A stretch of 64,000 nucleotides of DNA. It comes from an uncultured Alphaproteobacteria bacterium (GTDB lineage Bacteria > Pseudomonadota > Alphaproteobacteria > HIMB59 > GCA-002718135). The stretch spans positions 135,982 through 199,981 of the forward strand of contig CACIXR010000003.1 of NCBI GenBank assembly GCA_902590695.1. The letters are read 5' to 3'. The position numbers and the translations under genes were made by a program. Position 1 is the first letter of the stretch, and each line of letters opens with the position of its first letter. The notes beneath the pieces are model-generated. The model was not told where the DNA came from, did no database searches, and worked only from the letters and a program-made list of their open reading frames with translations. Positions 52,293 through 59,745 of the stretch are shown in pieces.

Positions 52293-53612
52293 ATGGCAAT
52301 AGAATATTTAAAAAAAGGTTTAGATGAAAAACAAAGAATTGAAGATAATGATAAAGTAAAAAAAATTGTTGAGGAAACATTAAGTAAAATTGAATCACAA
52401 GGCGATAAACATATTAGAGAGTTATCTCAAAAATTTGATAACTATTCACCAGATAGTTTTCGATTAAGTGAAGATCAGATTAATCAATTAATGAGTGAAG
52501 TCTCTGATGATGACAAAGAAGATATTAAATTTGCTCAAAAACAAGTGCGATCATTTGCCGAAGCACAACTTAAAACTTTAAGTGAATTAGAAGTAGAAAC
52601 GCATCCAGGTGTGATTCTTGGTCATAAAAATATACCAGTACAAGCAGTAGGTTGTTATGTACCTGCTGGAAAATTCCCAATGGTAGCCTCTGCTCATATG
52701 TCAGTTGTTACTGCCTCTGTTGCTGGGGTTCCAAGAATTGTTGCTACTACCCCACCCTTTAAAGGTAAGCCAAATCCAGCAGTCGTTACAGCAATGAAAA
52801 TGGGTGGTGCTCACGAAATTTATGTTTTGGGAGGAATGCAAGGAGTTGGTGCGATGGCTATTGGTACAGAAACTATTAAACCTGTAGATATGCTTGTTGG
52901 ACCTGGCAATGCATTTGTTGCTGAAGCGAAAAGACAATTGTATGGCAAAGTTGGTATCGATTTATTTGCTGGCCCAACTGAAACAATGGTAATTGCAGAT
53001 GAAACTGTTGATGGTGAAATATGTGCAACAGACTTATTAGGACAAGCCGAACATGGATATAATTCTCCTGCTGTGATGATAACAAACTCAAGAAAACTTG
53101 CAGAAGAAACATTTAAAGAAATTGATAGAATTTTAGAAATTTTACCTACTAAAGAAACAGCAAGTACAAGCTGGAGAGATTATGGAGAAATAATTTTATG
53201 TGATACTTATGAGGAGATGTTATCTAAAGCAAATGAAGTAGCTTCAGAGCACGTTCAAGTTATGACAAAAAAAGATGATTGGTTTTTAGAAAATATGACA
53301 TCTTATGGAGCTCTATTTTTGGGCGCTAGAACTAATGTTGCTAATGGTGATAAAGTCATAGGCACTAATCATACTCTTCCTACTAAAAAAGCTGGAAGAT
53401 ATACTGGTGGTTTGTGGGTTGGTAAGTTCATTAAAACCCATACTTATCAAAAGATTATGACAGATGAAGCTGCAACTCTCATCGGAGAATATGGATCTAG
53501 ACTTTCACATTTAGAAGGTTTTATAGGTCATGCAGAACAATGTAATGTTAGAGTAAGACGATATGGGAAAAAAAATGTTGGATATGGAAAACCAGCAGGA
53601 GAAAAAATTTAG
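52293..53612 (+). CDS. HisD-family zinc dehydrogenase; possible sulfopropanediol dehydrogenase (HpsN)-like
   Basis: This 439-residue protein belongs to the histidinol dehydrogenase family, NAD-dependent zinc enzymes that oxidise a primary alcohol to a carboxylate. The zinc and catalytic residues are kept: Gln and His in LLGQAEHG, Glu-His in ASEHVQV, Asp in NGDKVIGTNHTLPT and His in FIGHAEQ. No other histidine gene is nearby and it is coupled to a SnoaL-like gene, so a catabolic role is likely. HpsN, which oxidises (R)-dihydroxypropanesulfonate, is one such catabolic relative. The C-terminal part (RYTGGLWVGKFIKTHTYQ) differs from HpsN as I remember it, so a different alcohol is equally possible. 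Confidence 0.8.
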   Translation: MAIEYLKKGLDEKQRIEDNDKVKKIVEETLSKIESQGDKHIRELSQKFDNYSPDSFRLSEDQINQLMSEVSDDDKEDIKFAQKQVRSFAEAQLKTLSELEVETHPGVILGHKNIPVQAVGCYVPAGKFPMVASAHMSVVTASVAGVPRIVATTPPFKGKPNPAVVTAMKMGGAHEIYVLGGMQGVGAMAIGTETIKPVDMLVGPGNAFVAEAKRQLYGKVGIDLFAGPTETMVIADETVDGEICATDLLGQAEHGYNSPAVMITNSRKLAEETFKEIDRILEILPTKETASTSWRDYGEIILCDTYEEMLSKANEVASEHVQVMTKKDDWFLENMTSYGALFLGARTNVANGDKVIGTNHTLPTKKAGRYTGGLWVGKFIKTHTYQKIMTDEAATLIGEYGSRLSHLEGFIGHAEQCNVRVRRYGKKNVGYGKPAGEKI

Positions 53613-53613
53613 C

Positions 53614-54009
53614 TTATTTTAATTCTCCTTTAACTCTCATTTCATTTCTAATTTTTGTTGCTGAAATATCATGTATTTCTTTTCCTAAATCATGTTCTGT
53701 AAATGAATAACCAACTCCTCTTCCATAAGAAATATCAATAATGTTTGGAACCTTAACAACTACATATTCTTTTCCATCAGTAAAACCATGTTGAGCTAAA
53801 CCTTCATTAATTTTTGCTTTTACATCTTCAAATTGAAATGGATTGTCAGCTTGACCTTCTACACCTGCATCTACACCTCCCACGTCACGATACATAATAC
53901 ATACCTGACCTGTTTTCTGAAGTGCTCTTTTAAATAATTCTGTATGTCCGTCATGCCATGGTTGCCATCTACCTAACATCTGTACTGTTGGTTTTTTCCA
54001 ATCAAACAT
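53614..54009 (-). CDS. Small nucleotidyltransferase (NMN adenylyltransferase/cytidylyltransferase-like)
   Basis: This 131-residue protein has the nucleotidyltransferase fold: LGRWQPWHDGH (12-22), carrying the His-x-x-His motif, and ISATKIR (115-121), carrying the second signature. Such enzymes couple a nucleotide to a phosphorylated substrate. It is shorter than NadD or NadM proteins, so the substrate is uncertain. It overlaps an APS-kinase-like gene by 8 bases, with cysQ next upstream. Confidence 0.75.
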   Translation of the reverse strand: MFDWKKPTVQMLGRWQPWHDGHTELFKRALQKTGQVCIMYRDVGGVDAGVEGQADNPFQFEDVKAKINEGLAQHGFTDGKEYVVVKVPNIIDISYGRGVGYSFTEHDLGKEIHDISATKIRNEMRVKGELK

Positions 54010-54415
54010 TTTTAATCTCCTTTGCTAGATTTTCTATTTCTTCATCTGATAAAAATTTAGTTATTTTAATGTCAGTTTTATTTGGTTGTTCAAACATTTT
54101 ATTTGTATCTTCAAACCTACCTTCTTTAATAGTATCCAGCCAGATAACAAAATCAGGCTCAAAAGCTTCTCTTGCTTTTTCAGTTGGTGCTACGAAGTCA
54201 CAAATTACCCATCTTCCATTTTGTTTTTCGAAATCGGCAAATGTTTTCATTCTATTGGCTTGTCGTATTCTACCTTCCATCGTAAAATCCCAATCGTTTG
54301 CTGACTTCCTGACTACATCTGCGTTATACCAAGCACAATTATCAATTACTTTAATAAGCCTTTCAGCTAACCAAGTTTTGCCAGCACCAGGAAGACCACA
54401 TATAAGTATTTTCAT
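54002..54415 (-). CDS. APS-kinase-like P-loop protein
   Basis: This 137-residue kinase-fold protein has Walker A GLPGAGKT (7-14). The pattern NADVVR, then RIRQANRMKTFADFEKQNG, then ICDFVAPTEKAREAF and FEDTNKMFEQP follows adenylylsulfate kinase (CysC) in order. It is shorter than bacterial CysC (about 200 residues). It could phosphorylate APS to PAPS, or a related substrate. The adjoining cysQ gene, whose product removes the by-product PAP, supports a link to PAPS. No ATP sulfurylase or PAPS reductase gene is visible here. Confidence 0.7.
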   Translation of the reverse strand: MKILICGLPGAGKTWLAERLIKVIDNCAWYNADVVRKSANDWDFTMEGRIRQANRMKTFADFEKQNGRWVICDFVAPTEKAREAFEPDFVIWLDTIKEGRFEDTNKMFEQPNKTDIKITKFLSDEEIENLAKEIKNV

Positions 54416-54426
54416 ATGATTATAAT

Positions 54427-55218
54427 TTATATTTTAGCGATAAAATTAGGGTTAATAACACTTTCTTTCGTATTGTATAGCAATATATTTTTATTAAAAT
54501 CTTTAACTGAACCTCCTGCCTCTTCAAGAATAATATGTCCCGCAGCAATATCCCATTCTGAAGTTGGACCTAGTCTTGGATAGATATTTGCCTTACTTTC
54601 AGCTAAGTAACAAAATTTAAGAGAACTACCAATTTGGACTAACTCAAAATTATTACAATTATCATTTATCCAATTATCAAAATCTTTATTAGAATGTGAT
54701 CGACTACCAATAACCTTTGTTAAATTACTTTTGTCTTTTACTGAATTTATTTTTATAAAATCTTTAGTTGTTTCAATATTTGAATCTGTAATTAATTTAT
54801 ATGCGCCATTGTTTTTTAAAGCATAATAAAGCAAAGACTTAGCAGGCGCATATATAATACCAAATATTGGTGAATTATTATTTATTAATGCAATGTTAAC
54901 CGTAAATTCTCCATTTTTTTTAATAAATTCTTTAGTTCCATCTAATGGATCTATTAACCAATATGAATTCCAAGTTTTTCTTTCTTTCCATTCTATTAGA
55001 CTTTCTTCGCTTAATATAGGAACATTCGGGCTAAAAGATTTTAATCTATTTAAAATTAAATTATTTGATTTTATATCAGCTTCGGTAATAGGTGAATTAT
55101 CATCTTTTATTTCTACATTAAAAGATTTTTTATATACTTTTTGAATTTCCTTACCTGCATCTATAGCAGTATTTAATATTTTTAATAAATTTTTTGCTTT
55201 ATGTAATTCTAAGTTCAT
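54427..55218 (-). CDS. cysQ: 3'(2'),5'-bisphosphate nucleotidase
   Basis: CysQ hydrolyses PAP to AMP and phosphate, removing a by-product of sulfate transfer. The 263-residue protein has the inositol-monophosphatase-family motifs in order: the metal glutamates in ILSEESL, DPLDGTKEF and WDIAAGHIILEEAGGSV. It lies 11 bases before the APS-kinase-like gene on the same strand, an arrangement expected for PAPS metabolism. General inositol monophosphatase is the alternative. Confidence 0.87.
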   Translation of the reverse strand: MNLELHKAKNLLKILNTAIDAGKEIQKVYKKSFNVEIKDDNSPITEADIKSNNLILNRLKSFSPNVPILSEESLIEWKERKTWNSYWLIDPLDGTKEFIKKNGEFTVNIALINNNSPIFGIIYAPAKSLLYYALKNNGAYKLITDSNIETTKDFIKINSVKDKSNLTKVIGSRSHSNKDFDNWINDNCNNFELVQIGSSLKFCYLAESKANIYPRLGPTSEWDIAAGHIILEEAGGSVKDFNKNILLYNTKESVINPNFIAKI

Positions 55219-55252
55219 GATTCTTTTAGCAGAATTTTTTTATTAATTAAAA

Positions 55253-56164
55253 TTATATGTAAATGAAATACATATATCCAAAATACAAAGTTAATCCAAT
55301 AATTCCATAAATACGTCCAATTTTTTTTGCAAGAATCATAAACATTAAAATTAATGCTGTAATTGATAACATGAAGTATAAGTCTTGATTTGCTAAAACT
55401 GCAGGAACTTTAAAATTACCAAAAAATGAACTAATACCTAGAACACCTAATACATTATAAATATTAGACCCCAGAATATTTCCTAAAGCGAAATCAATCT
55501 TTTTTCTAAAGGCAGAAACAATACCAACTGCAAGTTCTGGAAGGGAAGTTCCAAAAGCTACTAATGATAATCCAATTACTGAAGCTGGAACATTATAAGT
55601 TCTTGCAATATTAATTGCTGAATCAACAAGTAAATCTGCACCAAATACTAAACAAGCTATACCTATTATAATTAATATTAATGATATTGTTATTGAATAA
55701 TCGTTTTTATCTATTTCTAAATTATCAATTTCTCCTTTTTTTATTTGAACATACATTAGATAAATCAATGATGTAGTTGCAACTAATCCAAAAATAAAAT
55801 TAAAATAAAAAAAAGTCATAATAATTAATACAATTCCTAAAATAATATTTATCCAAGCTTGGTTAATTTGATTTTTATTTATATTTACAATAGGAAAAAT
55901 TAATGTTGTGGTGGCCATTACAAGTATCAAGTTTGCAATATTACTTCCAACTACAGCGCCTAAAGCAAGATCCGAAAAATCATTAAGAACTGCATTAATG
56001 CTGCTCGCCAATTCAGGTAATGATGTTCCTCCAGCTACAATTACAACACCAATTGTAAACAATGAGATATTAATCTTTCTTCCAAAACTAACTGAACCTC
56101 TTATAATTATTTCAGCACCTAAAACTAGAAGCCCTAATCCAATTATCGAAAATAAAATATCCAT
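55253..56164 (-). CDS. Calcium/sodium antiporter (CaCA family, YrbG-like)
   Basis: This 303-residue inner-membrane protein has about ten helices in two inverted halves. Each half has the alpha-repeat motif GTSLPELA followed by GNILGSN- or GAVVGSN-type sequence, which forms the ion-binding site of sodium/calcium exchangers. It probably exports calcium in exchange for sodium or protons. It lies upstream of cysQ with a 34-base gap; no functional link is evident. Confidence 0.92.
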   Translation of the reverse strand: MDILFSIIGLGLLVLGAEIIIRGSVSFGRKINISLFTIGVVIVAGGTSLPELASSINAVLNDFSDLALGAVVGSNIANLILVMATTTLIFPIVNINKNQINQAWINIILGIVLIIMTFFYFNFIFGLVATTSLIYLMYVQIKKGEIDNLEIDKNDYSITISLILIIIGIACLVFGADLLVDSAINIARTYNVPASVIGLSLVAFGTSLPELAVGIVSAFRKKIDFALGNILGSNIYNVLGVLGISSFFGNFKVPAVLANQDLYFMLSITALILMFMILAKKIGRIYGIIGLTLYFGYMYFIYI

Positions 56165-56238
56165 TGAAAATTTTTAATTATTTAAGTTAGTTATATGTTT
56201 AAATTAAATAGTATATAATAAATAAATTTTTCTAAATT

Positions 56239-57843
56239 ATGAAACAAAGTTTTGACTATATTATTATTGGTGCAGGTACAGCTGGTTGCATATTAGCAAA
56301 TAGACTTTCAGAGAATGAAAACATTAAAGTACTTTTGATTGAGGCTGGAGGAAAAGACACTAATCCTTGGATACATATTCCGGGTGGTTATTTTAAAACA
56401 ATGCATAATCCTAAAACTGATTGGTGCTTCACAACTGAAGAGGAAAAATTTTGTAATAATAGAAAAATGCTTATTCCAAGAGGAAAAACATTAGGTGGAA
56501 GTTCATCAATTAATGGGATGTTATATATAAGAGGTCATGCAAATGACTACAATTACTGGAGACAATTAGGTAATATAGGATGGTCTTGGGAAGACGTATT
56601 ACCGTACTTTAAAAAATCTGAAGATTACAGAATTTCTAAAAGTGAATTTCATGGTACCAATGGACCCATCAAAGTAGAGAAAATTAGATCAAATTTTAAA
56701 TTATTGGATTTATTTTTAGAGGCCTCTCAAGAATTTGGATACAAAAAAAATGAAGACTTTAACGATGGTGACAATGAAGGAATGGGTTATTTTCCAATGA
56801 CAATTGATAAAGGGTATAGGTGTAGTGCTGCAGTTGCTTTCTTAAATCCTATAAAAAATAGAAAAAATTTAAAAATTATAACCAAGGCACATGTTAAAAA
56901 ATTAATAATTGAAAATTTAAAAGTAAAAACTGTAAATTTATGGAAAAACAATGAAGAATTTTCATATTCTGTAAATAAAGAAGTTTTATTGTCTGCAGGA
57001 ACAATTGGATCTCCTCACATATTACAAGCTTCGGGTATTGGTCCAGGTAAACTGTTAAATGAAAATAATGTTAGTATTGTAAAAGAAATTAATGGTGTTG
57101 GGAGAAATTTAACTGATCATTTGATGTTAAGACCAGTTTACAAAATTAAAAACTTAGAAACATTAAATGATATATATCATAGTTTTACAAAAAAATTTTT
57201 TACAGGTTTAAATTATTTAATTTATAAAAAAGGACCCTTAACAGTTGGGGCAAGTTACTTGTGTGGTTTTATTAAAAGTGATTCGTATTTAGAAAACCCT
57301 AATCTACAATTTCATATCTCGCCAGCTAGTACTGATTTATTAGGAAAAGCAGGACTACATAAATTTCCAGCATTCACTCCAACAATAACAAATATACAAC
57401 CGACAAGTAGAGGTTCAATAGAAATTAAATCTTCTGATACAAGAATTTATCCTCAAATAAAAATGAACTACTTATCTACTGATGAAGATAGGGAAATTGC
57501 AGGAAAATCAATTAAAATTGTAAGAAAAATAGTTTTAGAATCCAAAGCATATGAAAATTATGAACCAGAAGAATATAGACCAGGAATACAATTTACAGAT
57601 AATGAATCTCTGGCAAAAGAAGCTGGTAAATTTGCAAACACTATTTTTCATCCAGTAAGTACCTGTAAAATGGGTAATGATGAAAACTCAGTTGTAAGTA
57701 ATAATCTTAAAGTAAAAGGAATAAATAACTTAAGAGTTGTTGATGCATCTGTGATGCCAACTATAACATCAGGTAATACGAATGCCCCTACTATGATGAT
57801 TGCCGAAAAAGCTTCAGACTTAATTATTAATGATCAGAAATAA
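56239..57843 (+). CDS. GMC-family FAD oxidoreductase (choline dehydrogenase-like)
   Basis: This 534-residue flavoprotein oxidises a primary alcohol, passing electrons to the respiratory chain. It has the FAD motif IIIGAGTAGCILANRL (9-24), GMC signature 1 (GKTLGGSSSINGMLY), signature 2 (GTIGSPHILQASGIGP) and the active-site histidine in FHPVSTCKMG. Choline dehydrogenase is the default reading. It meets xsc end to end with no gap, and IseJ-type isethionate dehydrogenases are GMC-like as I recall. Oxidation of isethionate to sulfoacetaldehyde is therefore a real alternative. Confidence 0.88.
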   Translation: MKQSFDYIIIGAGTAGCILANRLSENENIKVLLIEAGGKDTNPWIHIPGGYFKTMHNPKTDWCFTTEEEKFCNNRKMLIPRGKTLGGSSSINGMLYIRGHANDYNYWRQLGNIGWSWEDVLPYFKKSEDYRISKSEFHGTNGPIKVEKIRSNFKLLDLFLEASQEFGYKKNEDFNDGDNEGMGYFPMTIDKGYRCSAAVAFLNPIKNRKNLKIITKAHVKKLIIENLKVKTVNLWKNNEEFSYSVNKEVLLSAGTIGSPHILQASGIGPGKLLNENNVSIVKEINGVGRNLTDHLMLRPVYKIKNLETLNDIYHSFTKKFFTGLNYLIYKKGPLTVGASYLCGFIKSDSYLENPNLQFHISPASTDLLGKAGLHKFPAFTPTITNIQPTSRGSIEIKSSDTRIYPQIKMNYLSTDEDREIAGKSIKIVRKIVLESKAYENYEPEEYRPGIQFTDNESLAKEAGKFANTIFHPVSTCKMGNDENSVVSNNLKVKGINNLRVVDASVMPTITSGNTNAPTMMIAEKASDLIINDQK

Positions 57844-59613
57844 TTATTGAACTACTGTATCTTTGGGATCAATTCCAGCAACTTCAACTGGCGCCTTCAT
57901 AGCATCTCTTCTAAAAGGTTCTCCTAGTTCTTGATTTAACATTACCTCTATAAAAGTAGTTATGCCTTCCATTTGATCTTTGCAAGATTTTTGTAAAGCT
58001 TCAGTAAGTTCTTCTTGAGTATGGACCTTAACACCTTTAAATCCACATGCTTCTGCAATCTTTGCATAGCTTAATTTGGGATCAAGTTCTGTTCCAACAA
58101 AATTATTATTATACCAAAGAGTAGTATTTCTTTTCTCAGCTCCCCATTGATAATTTCTGAAAATTATCATTGTAATATTTGGCCAGCCTTCTCTATTACA
58201 AGAAGTCATTTCACTCATACTAATTCCAAATGCGCCGTCACCTGCAAAGCCGACAACTGGTGTATCAGGACAACCTATCTTTGCTCCAATTACAGATGGA
58301 AAACCATAACCACATGGTCCAAATAAACCAGGCGCCAAATACTTTCTACCATGCTCAAATGTTGGATAAGCATTACCGATTGCACAATTATTTCCTATAT
58401 CACTAGATATAATTGCATCTTCAGGAAGACCTGCTTGAATAGCTCGCCACGCCATTCTTGGTGACATCTTTTCTGGTTCTCTATCTCGTGAATCTTTATT
58501 CCAAGATGTACCAGGATCATCTTCTTCATGATCAAGACCAGTTAATGTTTGAAGCCAAGCTGACTTTGTCTTATGAATTAACTCTTCTCGTTCTTTTCGA
58601 TCTTGATCGCCTGCATTTGTTTCAAGATTTTTTAAAATTTGTTCTACAACCAATTTTGCATCTCCACAAATACCAACACTTATTTTTTTTGTTAAACCAA
58701 TCCGATCGGAATTTATATCAACTTGAATGACATCCGCATTTTTTGGCCAATAATCTATCCCATAACCTGGTAAAGTTGAGAAGGGATTTAATCTTGTGCC
58801 AAGTGCTAAAACTACATCTGCTTTAGATATTATTTCCATTGCTGCTTTAGATCCATTGTATCCTAAAGGACCAACAGCAAGAGGATGTTTGCCAGGAAAA
58901 CTATCATTGTGTTGATATCCACAAGCAACTGGAGCACTTAATTTTTCTGCAAGTTTTTTACAATCATCAATAGCATCAGCTAAAATTACTCCAGCGCCAG
59001 ACAAAATAACTGGGAATTTAGCATTAGATAAAAGACCTGCAGCTTCCTTAATTGCTTCTATTCCCCCTGAAGGTCTTTCAAATTTAATAATAGGTGGCAG
59101 ATCAATATCAACAACTTGAGTCCAAAAATCTCTTGGTATATTTAATTGGGCAGGAGCAGATCCTTTAATAGCTTTTGAAATAACTCTATTTAACACTTCT
59201 GCAACTCTGGAGGGATCTCTTACCTCTTCTTGATAACACACCATATCTTTAAATAAGTTCATTTGCTCAACTTCTTGGAAGCCTCCTTGACCAATAGTTT
59301 TATTAGCTGCTTGAGGAGTAACTAACAGCATTGGAGTATGATTCCAAAAAGCAGTTTTTATAGGTGTAACCAAGCCAGTTATGCCAGGTCCATTTTGGGC
59401 AATACACATTGAAATTTTACCAGTTGATCTTGTATAACCATCAGCCATAATTCCGCCGTTTGACTCATGAGCAACATCCCAAAATGTTATTCCAGCTTTT
59501 GGAAAAAGATCTGATATTGGCATAAAGGCTGATCCAATTATTCCAAAAGCGTGTTGAATACCGTGTTTTTGTAAAACTTTTACAAAAGCCTCTTCTGTTG
59601 TCATTTTTGCCAT
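57844..59613 (-). CDS. xsc: Sulfoacetaldehyde acetyltransferase
   Basis: Xsc is a thiamine-diphosphate enzyme that splits sulfoacetaldehyde with phosphate to acetyl-phosphate and sulfite. The 589-residue protein has usual Xsc length and the characteristic sequences TTEEAFVKVLQKHGIQHAFG at the start, ANKTIGQGGFQEVEQM, and NPFSTLPGYGIDYWPK. The TPP motif GDGAFGISMSEMTSCNREGW lies in the third domain. The match is to Xsc rather than acetolactate synthase or glyoxylate carboligase. It is the shared entry point for taurine, isethionate, sulfolactate and sulfoquinovose carbon; ComDE and pta in this window supply its substrate and use its product. Confidence 0.94.
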   Translation of the reverse strand: MAKMTTEEAFVKVLQKHGIQHAFGIIGSAFMPISDLFPKAGITFWDVAHESNGGIMADGYTRSTGKISMCIAQNGPGITGLVTPIKTAFWNHTPMLLVTPQAANKTIGQGGFQEVEQMNLFKDMVCYQEEVRDPSRVAEVLNRVISKAIKGSAPAQLNIPRDFWTQVVDIDLPPIIKFERPSGGIEAIKEAAGLLSNAKFPVILSGAGVILADAIDDCKKLAEKLSAPVACGYQHNDSFPGKHPLAVGPLGYNGSKAAMEIISKADVVLALGTRLNPFSTLPGYGIDYWPKNADVIQVDINSDRIGLTKKISVGICGDAKLVVEQILKNLETNAGDQDRKEREELIHKTKSAWLQTLTGLDHEEDDPGTSWNKDSRDREPEKMSPRMAWRAIQAGLPEDAIISSDIGNNCAIGNAYPTFEHGRKYLAPGLFGPCGYGFPSVIGAKIGCPDTPVVGFAGDGAFGISMSEMTSCNREGWPNITMIIFRNYQWGAEKRNTTLWYNNNFVGTELDPKLSYAKIAEACGFKGVKVHTQEELTEALQKSCKDQMEGITTFIEVMLNQELGEPFRRDAMKAPVEVAGIDPKDTVVQ

Positions 59614-59745
59614 AATAAATCCTTAATATATTATTCTTAACTACATTAAATTAATTATTAAATGAACTACAATAATCTTGTTAGTTATTTATTAATTTTA
59701 TAAAATTCCTATTTAAAGAAAAAATAATTATTTACGATTGATAAA

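Noticed and set aside
52293..53612. Biosynthetic histidinol dehydrogenase (hisD)
   Set aside because: Family residues fit, but no his operon gene is nearby and it is coupled to a SnoaL-like gene in a catabolic regulon, so I kept a family-level call.
53958..54419. Open frame of 153 codons on the plus strand
   Set aside because: It is antisense to the APS-kinase-like gene, whose Walker A motif clearly marks the real frame.
57844..59613. Acetolactate synthase or glyoxylate carboligase
   Set aside because: Long stretches such as ANKTIGQGGFQEVEQM and NPFSTLPGYGIDYWPK are specific to Xsc.
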